Assembly: GCA_937925605.1 (NCBI GenBank)
Contig: CALALV010000050.1
Location: 1 to 13,568 of the forward strand
Reading direction: 5' to 3'
Source: an uncultured Woeseia sp.
GTDB taxonomy: Bacteria > Pseudomonadota > Gammaproteobacteria > Steroidobacterales > Woeseiaceae
DNA: 13,568 nucleotides
Made by a program: the position numbers and the translations under genes. Shown piece after piece: positions 1 through 6,647 of the stretch (its first letter is position 1; every line of letters starts with the position of its first letter). The notes beneath the pieces are model-generated. The model saw only the letters and a program-made list of their open reading frames with translations. It was not told where the DNA came from and made no database searches.

Positions 1-592
1 CGGCAAGACGACGACGATCGGCAAGCTCGCGCGCCGCTTCCTCGACGAGGGGCGCACGGTCATGCTCGCGGCCGGCGACACGTTCCGCGCCGCGGCGGTC
101 GAGCAGCTGTCGGCCTGGGGCGAGCGCAACAACGTGCCGGTCATTGCCCAGCACGCGGGCGCCGACCCGGCAGCCGTGATCTTCGACGCCTACGAATCCG
201 CGCGCTCGCGCGGCATCGACGTGCTGCTCGCGGACACCGCGGGCCGGCTGCAGAGCCAGCAGGGCCTGATGGACGAACTCGCGAAGATCAGGCGCGTGCT
301 GGCGCGCAAGCAGGCGGACGCGCCGCACGAGGTAATGCTGGTGCTCGACGCCGGGCTCGGCCAGAACGCGCTGTCGCAGGCCGAGAAGTTCCACGCGGCG
401 CTCGGCCTGACCGGGCTCGCGGTCACGAAGCTCGACGGCAGCGCCAAGGGCGGCGTGCTGCTCGCGATCGCCGACCGGCTCGGCGTGCCGGTGCGCTTCA
501 TCGGCATCGGCGAGGGACTCGAGGACCTGCAGCCCTTCGTCGCCGCGGACTTCGTCGACGCGCTGCTCAGCGTCGACGCGCGCGCCGCATGA
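1..592 (+). CDS. ftsY: Signal recognition particle receptor FtsY, C-terminal part (5' truncated by window edge)
   Basis: FtsY is the membrane-associated SRP receptor GTPase that docks ribosome-SRP complexes at the translocon. The window opens inside the GTPase domain, reading from base 2. The first residues are GKTTTIGKLA, the end of the P-loop. The other SRP-GTPase motifs follow in order: AAGDTFRAAAVEQL, DTAGRLQ (G3), DAGLGQNAL, TKLDGSAKGG (G4 region) and GIGEGLEDLQPF near the end. About 196 residues are visible; the N-terminal acidic and helical parts lie outside the window. One oddity is the loop normally written as TGQN in FtsY: here it reads LGQN, with leucine in place of the usual threonine. 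The TGA stop overlaps the ftsE start (ATGA), so the two are probably translationally coupled. Identification is near certain. Confidence 0.97.
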   Translation, partial: GKTTTIGKLARRFLDEGRTVMLAAGDTFRAAAVEQLSAWGERNNVPVIAQHAGADPAAVIFDAYESARSRGIDVLLADTAGRLQSQQGLMDELAKIRRVLARKQADAPHEVMLVLDAGLGQNALSQAEKFHAALGLTGLAVTKLDGSAKGGVLLAIADRLGVPVRFIGIGEGLEDLQPFVAADFVDALLSVDARAA

Positions 593-1284
593 TTACGATC
601 GAGAACGCGGTCAAGCGCTTCCCGGGCGGGCAGGAGGCGCTGCGCGGCCTGTCGCTGGACGTCGAGCGCGGCGAGATGGTGTTCGTGACCGGGCACTCGG
701 GCGCGGGCAAGAGCACGCTGCTGCGCCTGATCGCGCTGATCGAGCGGCCGACCAGCGGCCAGGTCATCGTCGACGGCCAGAACTTGGCGCGGGTCACGCG
801 GCGGCGCGTGCCGGCCTACCGCCGGCAGCTCGGCATGGTATTCCAGGATCACAAGCTGCTGTACGACCGGCCCGTGTTCGACAACGTCGCGCTGCCGCTC
901 GTGATCGCCGGCGTCGGCCACCGGGAAGGCGCGCGCAAGGTCCGCGCGGCGCTCGACCAGGTCGGCCTGCTGCACAAGGAGAAGCAGCGGCCGGAGACCC
1001 TGTCGACCGGCGAACAGCAGCGCGTCGGCATTGCGCGCGCGATCGTGACCCGGCCCAAGCTGTTGATCGCGGACGAGCCGACCGGCAACCTCGACCCGGA
1101 CCTGTCGCTCGAGGTCATGCGCATCTTCCGGCGCTTCAACGAGGTGGGCACGACGCTCCTGATCGCGAGCCACGACCTCGCGCTGATCGACCAGCTCGGC
1201 TGCCGGCGCATCGCGCTCGAGAACGGCATGCTCAAGACGACCGACCCGGACGACGCACTCGCGGAGGACCCGTGGATCGCCTAG
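589..1284 (+). CDS. ftsE: Cell division ATP-binding protein FtsE
   Basis: FtsE is the cytoplasmic ATPase of the FtsEX complex. FtsEX acts at the division septum, where it activates peptidoglycan hydrolases through partner proteins and helps divisome assembly. The 231-residue protein has a full ABC ATPase motif set: Walker A GHSGAGKST (35-43), Q-loop MVFQDHKLL (Q86), signature LSTGEQQRV (138-146), Walker B LLIADEP (158-164) and the switch histidine in ASHD (H195). The signature has Thr where many ABC proteins have Gly. The length matches the family norm of about 220-230. The ATG overlaps the ftsY stop by four bases, and the 3' end overlaps ftsX by 13 bases, so ftsY-ftsE-ftsX reads as one operon. 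Confidence 0.97.
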   Translation: MITIENAVKRFPGGQEALRGLSLDVERGEMVFVTGHSGAGKSTLLRLIALIERPTSGQVIVDGQNLARVTRRRVPAYRRQLGMVFQDHKLLYDRPVFDNVALPLVIAGVGHREGARKVRAALDQVGLLHKEKQRPETLSTGEQQRVGIARAIVTRPKLLIADEPTGNLDPDLSLEVMRIFRRFNEVGTTLLIASHDLALIDQLGCRRIALENGMLKTTDPDDALAEDPWIA

Positions 1285-2231
1285 GCGGTGAGCTGCGCCC
1301 GGCACGGCGCTCCGGCCCGCTGCGCACCTGGCTCGGTCGGCACGCCGGCGACGCGATCGGCTCGCTGGGGCGGCTTGCGCGAGCGCCGTTTGCGAGCTTC
1401 CTGACGGTGCTGGTCATCGCCGTGACGCTGGCGCTGCCGGCGGCGCTGCACCTCGTGATCAAGAACGCGCGCTCGCTGTCGTCCGGCTGGGAGCATGCGC
1501 TCGACTTCTCCGTCTACCTGAAGCCCGGCACGCCGCTTGCGACGGCGCGCCAGCTCGAGGAACTGATCGCGCAGCGCGCCGACGTCGCCGAGGTGAGCCT
1601 TGTCGACGCCGACCAGGCGCTCGCCGAGTTCCGCGAGGGCTCGGGCTTCGGCGCCGCGCTCGACTACCTGGAGGAGAACCCGCTGCCGCACACGCTCGTC
1701 ATCCGCCCCGCGCCGGTCAACACCGAGGCGACGGTACTGCTGCTGCAGGAAGAGCTCTCGAACCTGCCGGAAACGGATGCGGTGCAGGTGGACACGGCCT
1801 GGGTGCAGCGCTTCCTCGCGATCCTCGACATCGTGCAGCGCGCCATCGCGATCGGCGCGCTGCTGCTCGGCGCGGCGATCGTGATCATCATCGGCAACAC
1901 GATCCGCCTCGACATCGAGAACCGCCGCGAGGAGATCGAGGTGACGAAGCTGATCGGCGCCAGCAACGCGTTCGTGCGCCGGCCGTTCCTGTACTCCGGC
2001 CTCTGGTACGGGCTGCTCGGCGGCCTGCTCGCGCTTGCGCTGGTCGCCTACGGCCTGTACGCGCTGCGCGACCCGGTCGCGCGCCTGTCGGGACTGTACG
2101 CGAGCCGCTACGAGGTGCTGGCACTGGGATTCACGGAGAGCGCCGCGATCGTCGGTTTCGGCGTCGCGCTCGGGCTGGTCGGCTCCTGGCTGGCCGCGGC
2201 GCGGCACATGCGGCGCATCGAGCCGCGCTAG
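1272..2231 (+). CDS. ftsX: Cell division permease-like protein FtsX
   Basis: FtsX is the inner-membrane partner of FtsE; its large extracytoplasmic loop contacts regulators of peptidoglycan hydrolases. The 319-residue protein has the expected layout: a basic cytoplasmic N-terminus, a first membrane segment (about 40-63), a periplasmic domain (about 65-185, with DFSVYLKPGTP), then three membrane segments (about 190-211, 239-263 and 286-310). The conserved cytoplasmic turn after the second segment reads NRREEIEVTKLIGAS (217-231), a hallmark of FtsX. I chose the GTG start at 1272 because a GGAGG motif (1263-1267) sits just upstream and the start lies inside ftsE, as is common for this pair. It ends 16 bases before the convergent tetR-family stop. 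Confidence 0.95.
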   Translation: MDRLGGELRPARRSGPLRTWLGRHAGDAIGSLGRLARAPFASFLTVLVIAVTLALPAALHLVIKNARSLSSGWEHALDFSVYLKPGTPLATARQLEELIAQRADVAEVSLVDADQALAEFREGSGFGAALDYLEENPLPHTLVIRPAPVNTEATVLLLQEELSNLPETDAVQVDTAWVQRFLAILDIVQRAIAIGALLLGAAIVIIIGNTIRLDIENRREEIEVTKLIGASNAFVRRPFLYSGLWYGLLGGLLALALVAYGLYALRDPVARLSGLYASRYEVLALGFTESAAIVGFGVALGLVGSWLAAARHMRRIEPR

Positions 2232-2247
2232 CCCGCGCGACGGTTCG

Positions 2248-2847
2248 TCAGGCCTGCGGCTGCGTGCCGCCCAGGCCCTGCATCACGCCGTCGATGATGC
2301 TGTCGAGCGCTGCGCGGCTCGGTTCGCTCTTGCACAGCACGCGCATGCCCCACAGGTTGTTCATGACGAAGGCGGACAGCGCGCGCGGGTCGCGTTCGGG
2401 CTCGAGCTCGCCCTGCTCGCGCGCGTCCGCGAGGAGCTGCTCGAGCCGCCGGCGCAGCTTCTCGTTGTGGGCCCGCAGCGTCTGCGCGATGTCCTCGTCG
2501 TGCCCGGCCATTTCCAGCAGCGCGTTGACGGCCAGGCAGCCCCGTCGGCGGCTGTCGCCGAGCGTCGAGTCGGCCGAGCGCCTGAGCAGCGCGCGCACGG
2601 CCGCGAGCGGCCCGCGAGCGGTCGCGATGCAGTCCTCGACGTCGTGCAGGAAAGCGGCGTTGTAGTCGCCCAGCACCTCGAGGAACAGGCCCTTCTTGCT
2701 GCCGAAGGCCGCGTACAGGCTGCCGGGCTTGAGCCCGGTAGCGGTCACGAGGTGGTTGACCGAGGTCGCGGCGTAACCGCGCTGCCAGAAGACGTCCGTG
2801 GCGCGGTTCAGCACGGCCTGGCGTTCGTAGCCCGGCGGTCTGGACAT
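2248..2847 (-). CDS. TetR/AcrR-family transcriptional repressor
   Basis: This is a 199-residue one-domain regulator. It has an N-terminal TetR helix-turn-helix (about 10-55, with TSVNHLVTATGLKPGSLYAAF at 28-48) and a helical ligand-binding C-terminal domain. The segment RGCLAVNALLEM (102-113) resembles TetR members of the AcrR/NemR type. It contains Cys104, and C73 and C172 are also present; whether any is a redox or electrophile sensor is speculation. I chose the ATG at 2847 over an upstream in-frame ATG at 2907. It has a GGGA-containing leader, and the upstream extension would cross its own promoter and operator. The gene is divergent from the AhpD-like gene, and an 18-bp palindrome covers its -35 box, so autorepression and control of the neighbour are likely. 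The ligand is unknown. Confidence 0.86.
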   Translation of the reverse strand: MSRPPGYERQAVLNRATDVFWQRGYAATSVNHLVTATGLKPGSLYAAFGSKKGLFLEVLGDYNAAFLHDVEDCIATARGPLAAVRALLRRSADSTLGDSRRRGCLAVNALLEMAGHDEDIAQTLRAHNEKLRRRLEQLLADAREQGELEPERDPRALSAFVMNNLWGMRVLCKSEPSRAALDSIIDGVMQGLGGTQPQA

Positions 2848-2878
2848 GGCGGTGGTCCCGATGTTGGCGGTTGCCGGC

Positions 2879-2907
2879 AATATAGCGATACTTGAATAAT
2901 TACTCAA
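2879..2907 (-). promoter_or_regulatory. Predicted sigma-70 promoter of the tetR-family gene
   Basis: Read on the minus strand, TTGAGT (2907-2902) is followed after exactly 17 bases by TATATT (2884-2879). These match the -35 and -10 consensus at four and five of six positions. The -35 hexamer lies inside the palindrome at 2891-2908, so repressor binding there would block polymerase. Confidence 0.6.
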
Positions 2908-2908
2908 G
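2891..2908. promoter_or_regulatory. Putative TetR-family operator O1
   Basis: The 18-bp imperfect palindrome CTTGAATAATTACTCAAG pairs eight of nine positions between its halves and extends a little further as GAT...ATC. It covers the -35 of the tetR-family promoter. The second site at 2961-2978, read in reverse complement, differs from it at only three positions, which supports both being sites for the same protein. Confidence 0.72.
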
Positions 2909-2960
2909 AATCGCTAAGCTCCTGTTTTCGCGCCGTGAAGGCGTTTTTTTCGCACTCTTA

Positions 2961-2978
2961 TTTGAGTAACCATTCAAG
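2961..2978. promoter_or_regulatory. Putative TetR-family operator O2
   Basis: TTTGAGTAACCATTCAAG is an imperfect palindrome of the same length and half-site (TTGAnT) as O1. It ends seven bases before the ribosome binding site of the AhpD-like gene, so a bound repressor would block or roadblock transcription of that gene. The two sites are exactly 70 bp apart centre to centre. Confidence 0.68.
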
Positions 2979-2997
2979 AAAGCCGAGGAGGAACAGC

Positions 2998-3564
2998 ATG
3001 AGCCGCTTCAAAACGCACACGATCGACAGCGCGCCGGAGGGAGGCAAGAAGATCCTGGAAAGCGTCCGCGATGCCTACGGATTCGTCCCGAACCTGATGG
3101 CGACGATGGTCGAGGCGCCGGCCGCGGCGAAGGCCTACACGACGCTCGGCAAGATCTTCGCCGACACGAGCTTTTCGCCGACCGAGCAGCAGGTGATCCT
3201 GCTCACCGTCAGCCGGGAAAACGGCTGCGAATACTGCGTTGCAGCGCATTCCACGATCGCCGGCAAGCACGAGGTCGACGAGGCCGTCGTCGAGGCCATC
3301 CGCGAGGGCAAGACGATCCCGGACGAGCGCCTGGAGGCGCTGCGCAAGCTCGTGATCGCGGTCCACGAAAAGCGCGGCTGGCTGGACGACAGCGACCTGG
3401 ACGCGTTCACGGACGCCGGCTACGGCCCGCAGCAGGTGCTGGAGGTCATCCTCGGCGTCGCCTTCAAGACGCTGTCGAACTACACGAACCATGTCGCCGG
3501 CACCAAGCTGGACGACGCCTTCGCAGACCAGGCCTGGAAGGCGCCGCGGCGACGCGCGGCGTGA
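2998..3564 (+). CDS. Carboxymuconolactone decarboxylase / AhpD-like family protein
   Basis: This 188-residue all-alpha protein belongs to the CMD/AhpD-like family, whose members include alkylhydroperoxidase-type thiol peroxidases. The diagnostic motif is ENGCEYCVAAHS: a CxxC pair (C77, C80) followed by His84, as in the AhpD active site. N-terminal features typical of the peroxidase-related subgroup are present (AYGFVPNLMATM, 27-36). The ATG at 2998 is preceded by a strong GAGGAGGA (2985-2992) and was preferred over a start at 2935 that lies upstream of operator O2. The gene is divergent from a TetR-family repressor and sits behind a matching operator, so it is probably a repressor-controlled redox or detoxification enzyme. 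The true substrate cannot be read from sequence. The pair sits between ftsX and rpoH, which are usually adjacent. Confidence 0.88.
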   Translation: MSRFKTHTIDSAPEGGKKILESVRDAYGFVPNLMATMVEAPAAAKAYTTLGKIFADTSFSPTEQQVILLTVSRENGCEYCVAAHSTIAGKHEVDEAVVEAIREGKTIPDERLEALRKLVIAVHEKRGWLDDSDLDAFTDAGYGPQQVLEVILGVAFKTLSNYTNHVAGTKLDDAFADQAWKAPRRRAA

Positions 3565-3605
3565 GCCTGCAGGCAGGCCGGAAGGCGGCCTAAACGCATG
3601 AAAAA

Positions 3606-3640
3606 GCGGGTATTTTTTCACAATTTGTGACGGAACCCGC
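3606..3640. promoter_or_regulatory. Nested inverted repeats between the AhpD-like gene and rpoH
   Basis: GCGGGT (3606-3611) pairs with ACCCGC (3635-3640). Between them lies the perfect palindrome TCACAA-T-TTGTGA (3618-3630). The A/T-rich core stands out in GC-rich DNA. It could be a regulator site upstream of the CIRCE element or a weak hairpin terminator for the AhpD-like gene. I do not recognise the binding protein. Confidence 0.5.
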
Positions 3641-3647
3641 AGGGCAT

Positions 3648-3674
3648 TTAGCACTCTAACTGGCAGAGTGCTAA
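3648..3674. promoter_or_regulatory. CIRCE element (HrcA operator) upstream of rpoH
   Basis: The sequence TTAGCACTC, nine bases, GAGTGCTAA is a perfect match to the CIRCE consensus, including the N9 spacer. CIRCE is the operator of the heat-shock repressor HrcA and normally precedes groESL, dnaK or hrcA-grpE operons. Here it lies 33 bases upstream of the rpoH ATG and overlaps both hexamers of the likely promoter, which suggests that HrcA represses sigma-32 synthesis. Confidence 0.95.
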
Positions 3675-3677
3675 AAT
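3648..3677 (+). promoter_or_regulatory. Predicted rpoH promoter with extended -10
   Basis: TGCTAAAAT (3669-3677) is an extended -10 (TG-n-TAAAAT, with five of six matches to the hexamer). TTAGCA (3648-3653) is a moderate -35 at an 18-base spacing. Both fall within or at the edge of the CIRCE arms. Transcription would start near 3684, giving a leader of only about two dozen bases. Confidence 0.6.
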
Positions 3678-3707
3678 CGCCCGCCCACCGAGGAGGTAGC
3701 AGACCTG

Positions 3708-4580
<873 letters not shown>

Positions 4581-4606
4581 CGGCAGGCGCCCGCTGAGAA
4601 AGCACG

Positions 4607-4635
4607 AAACCCCGGCTCCGGCCGGGGTTTTTTTT
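4607..4635 (+). terminator. Intrinsic terminator of rpoH
   Basis: CCCCGGC (4610-4616), loop TCCG and GCCGGGG (4621-4627) form a perfect 7-bp stem that AAA/TTT can extend. Eight Ts follow (4628-4635). It lies 27 bases past the rpoH stop. Confidence 0.95.
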
Positions 4636-4767
4636 GCGCGACGCGAGCGCTGCGTGACGGAATCGCTGGCCCTGTTCGCCCGCGCAAGGATACGTTGATT
4701 CCCTCATTGCGGGGAGGGACGACCACGGGCACAGTCGCTGCCGCTCTCAACCACCGGAGAACCGCGC

Positions 4768-5394
4768 GTGCAGGGGGATGACGAAGGCACCACCGTCCCG
4801 GTCTGGGACCCGCTGGTACGCATCGGCCACTGGCTGATCGTCGCCGCATTCTTCACGGCGTACATCGGCGGCGAGGAATTCCCGGGCAAGCACGTGCTGG
4901 CCGGCTACGTGCTCGCCGGCGTCCTGCTGCTGCGTATCGCCTGGGGCTTCGTCGGCAGCCGCCACGCCCGCTTCTCGGACTTCCTGCGCTCGCCGGCCGC
5001 GACGCTGCGCTACCTGCGCGACATGCTCGGGCGGCGCGAGCGCCGTTACCTCGGCCACAACCCGGCGGGCGCCGCGATGATCGTCGCGCTGATCCTGTCG
5101 ATCTCGGTCACGGGCGCGGCCGGGCTGATGACCTACGCGATCAAGGGCGAGAAGGGCCCTCTCGCCGGCTGGGTCGCACCCGCCGTCGAGCCGGTGCAGC
5201 CGGACGGCAGCAAGGGCCGCGACCCGCGCGTGCGCTTCTGGAAGGAGGTGCACGAAGTCGGCGGCAAACTGGCATTGCTGCTCGTGGTCCTGCACGTCGG
5301 CGGCGTGCTGTACGCGAGCCGCTCGCACCGCGAGAACCTCGTGAAGGCGATGCTGACCGGGCGCAAGCGCGCGGCCGACCCGGCGGACGACTAG
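4768..5394 (+). CDS. Cytochrome b561-type (Ni,Fe-hydrogenase cytochrome b-like) diheme membrane protein
   Basis: This 208-residue integral membrane protein belongs to the family of small b-type cytochromes that move electrons between the quinone pool and periplasmic partners. Four candidate heme-ligand histidines sit in membrane helices in the usual spacing: H21 (RIGHWLIV), H42 (GKHVLAGY), H162 (EVHEVGGK) and H176 (VVLHVGGV). The conserved GHNPAGA (96-102) is typical of this subgroup. Membrane segments lie at about 20-35, 42-62, 101-124 and 163-184. The GTG start has GGAGA (4756-4760) upstream. These genes often sit beside a cytochrome c or another oxidoreductase; none is visible here, so the electron partner is unknown. 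The gene stands alone behind the rpoH terminator and converges on the DUF3465-like gene with only six bases between stops. Confidence 0.86.
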   Translation: MQGDDEGTTVPVWDPLVRIGHWLIVAAFFTAYIGGEEFPGKHVLAGYVLAGVLLLRIAWGFVGSRHARFSDFLRSPAATLRYLRDMLGRRERRYLGHNPAGAAMIVALILSISVTGAAGLMTYAIKGEKGPLAGWVAPAVEPVQPDGSKGRDPRVRFWKEVHEVGGKLALLLVVLHVGGVLYASRSHRENLVKAMLTGRKRAADPADD

Positions 5395-5400
5395 GCGGAC

Positions 5401-5721
5401 TCAGCGGTACTCGCGGCGACGCAGCCACAGCGCACCGCCCTCTTCCTCGCCGAACGGATCGCGGTGGGTCCAGTGCACGACCCCGCCGCGCGGATTCCAT
5501 TCGTACAGGCCGCGGAAGCGAAGGCGGTCACCGAGCGCGACCGGCACGCGCTCCGCCACGTCCACGTTGTGCGCGATCAGCACGGTCTGGCCGTTGCGCA
5601 GGTCGAGTACGAAGCGCTGGTGGCGCTCCTCTTCCTCGTCATCGGAAAGCAGCCGGCACACGACGCCGCGCCCGGTGACCCAGGTACCGTCGTCCTGCCG
5701 GCCGAAGACGGGCGGCTGCAT
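5401..5721 (-). CDS. DUF3465-like small protein
   Basis: This 106-residue protein of unknown function resembles DUF3465. The tell-tale blocks, read from memory of the family, are GRGVVCRLLSDDEEEERHQRF, then LRNGQTVLIAHNVDVAERV, LGDRLRFRGLYEWN, and GGVVHWTHRDP. The fold is probably a small OB-like beta barrel. Family members I know of generally start with a secretion signal. This copy begins about 15 residues before the domain with no hydrophobic segment, so as called it would be cytoplasmic. The ATG at 5721 has no recognisable Shine-Dalgarno, and a strong hairpin (5733-5760) ends just 11 bases before it. The start is therefore uncertain, though no better in-frame start is visible. It lies 55 bases behind the OmpA-family gene on the same strand. 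Confidence 0.76.
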   Translation of the reverse strand: MQPPVFGRQDDGTWVTGRGVVCRLLSDDEEEERHQRFVLDLRNGQTVLIAHNVDVAERVPVALGDRLRFRGLYEWNPRGGVVHWTHRDPFGEEEGGALWLRRREYR

Positions 5722-5732
5722 CAGTTGAAACT

Positions 5733-5760
5733 GCGCCCGGCGCAGGTTTGCGCCGGGCGC
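5733..5760. terminator. Strong 12-bp hairpin between the OmpA-family and DUF3465-like genes
   Basis: GCGCCCGGCGCA (5733-5744), a four-base loop, and TGCGCCGGGCGC (5749-5760) form a perfect 12-bp stem. On the minus strand it comes 16 bases after the lipoprotein stop and just before the next ATG. Only a short AGTTTC follows, so it may be a partial terminator, an mRNA 3'-end stabiliser, or a translation block, rather than a classic intrinsic terminator. Confidence 0.7.
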
Positions 5761-5776
5761 CTGGAGTTGCGCGACC

Positions 5777-6451
5777 TCAACCGGTCAGCGGCACCATCGT
5801 GATCTCGACGCGGCGGTTCTGTTGCCGACCGTCGGCGGTCGAGTTGTCGGCGACCGGCATGCGCTCGCCCATGCCCACCGTGATCAGGCGCTGGTTGCTG
5901 ATGCCCTGCGACTGCAGGTAGCTCGCGACGGACGACGCGCGACGCTCGGACAGCGTCTGGTTGTAGGCGTCGCTGCCGGTGCTGTCGGTGTGGCCCGCGA
6001 CCTCGACGACGGTCTTGTCGAATTCCTTCATGACCTTCGAGACCGAGGTCAGCACGTCGAAGAACGCCGGGCTGATGTCAGAGCTGTCGGTCGCGAACGT
6101 GATGTTGCCCGGCATGTTCAGCGTGATGTTGTCGCCGATGCGCGTGACGCTGACGCCGGAGCCCTGCAGCTCGGCGCGCAGCCTCGCTTCCTGGCGGTCC
6201 ATGTAGTTGCCGACCGCGCCGCCGGCGAGCGCGCCGACGCCGGCGCCGATCAGCGCGCGCTGGCGCCGCTCGACCGCGTCGTCGCCGGAGACCAGGCCGA
6301 CGACCGCGCCGGCCACGGCGCCGATGATTGCGCCCTTGGTCGTGTTCGAGGTCTTCGCCTCCTGCGTGTACGGGTCGAGCGTCTGGCAGCCGGCCAGTAC
6401 CGTCGTCAGGCCGAAGGCCAGGACGGCGGTTCGTAATCCCTTGATAGTCAT
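5777..6451 (-). CDS. OmpA-family outer-membrane lipoprotein with glycine-zipper segment (YiaD-like)
   Basis: This 224-residue lipoprotein starts with a signal peptide ending in lipobox LAGC (Cys22). Gln at +2 argues for outer-membrane sorting. A glycine-zipper region follows (about 40-82: GAIIGAVAGAVVG and ALIGAGVGALAGGAVG), then a C-terminal OmpA domain (about 105-222) with NITFATDSSDI, the peptidoglycan-binding signature GHTDSTGSDAYNQTLSERRA (153-172), and NRRVEI near the end. It probably tethers the outer membrane to peptidoglycan. I chose the ATG at 6451 because AGAGGA lies six to twelve bases upstream and the signal peptide starts there; an upstream in-frame ATG at 6676 would add a long segment without signal-peptide character. 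A hairpin and the DUF3465-like gene follow. Confidence 0.9.
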   Translation of the reverse strand: MTIKGLRTAVLAFGLTTVLAGCQTLDPYTQEAKTSNTTKGAIIGAVAGAVVGLVSGDDAVERRQRALIGAGVGALAGGAVGNYMDRQEARLRAELQGSGVSVTRIGDNITLNMPGNITFATDSSDISPAFFDVLTSVSKVMKEFDKTVVEVAGHTDSTGSDAYNQTLSERRASSVASYLQSQGISNQRLITVGMGERMPVADNSTADGRQQNRRVEITMVPLTG

Positions 6452-6512
6452 TGTAATTCCTCTTGATTGCCCATGCGGTGGCGTGGCGGCCGGGGGCCGC
6501 AGCCAGTCGCGC

Positions 6513-6518
6513 ATTGTA
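6513..6518 (-). promoter_or_regulatory. Candidate -10 box for the OmpA-family lipoprotein gene
   Basis: Read on the minus strand, TACAAT lies 62 bases upstream of the start. No convincing -35 is present at 16-18 bases. The predicted leader contains a hairpin, GCGGCC-GGG-GGCCGC (6486-6500). This is a tentative assignment. Confidence 0.4.
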
Positions 6519-6647
6519 CCGGCTGGCAAGCTGAACGACGACTGAAGGAGGCTGGAGTAGCCCGTGCAGTCGCCGCACAAGTTGCATCGCAGCGTGTCCC
6601 GAGGCTCCCTTGAGCCCGCGTGTAGAATGGCGCTTTTGCGCGCGCCC

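Noticed and set aside
190..2207. Long minus-strand open frames opposite ftsY, ftsE and ftsX
   Set aside because: They mirror well-identified genes and show only repetitive charged, Arg-rich sequence; they are shadow frames.
2035..2895. Plus-strand open frame of 286 codons opposite the tetR-family gene
   Set aside because: It runs from the ftsX end out of frame and then antisense to the TetR HTH domain; no domain is recognised.
3618..3630. CRP-type binding site
   Set aside because: The half-sites are in the opposite order (TCACA...TGTGA) and spacing does not match TGTGA-N6-TCACA.
3678..3707. RNA thermometer in the rpoH leader
   Set aside because: The predicted leader is only about two dozen bases and shows no stable structure that would mask the AGGAGGT site.
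5777..6451. OmpA-family lipoprotein as the OmpA-like partner of the sortase system
   Set aside because: It is about 6 kb from the sortase genes, is a standard glycine-zipper YiaD-like lipoprotein, and nothing in the sequence links the two.
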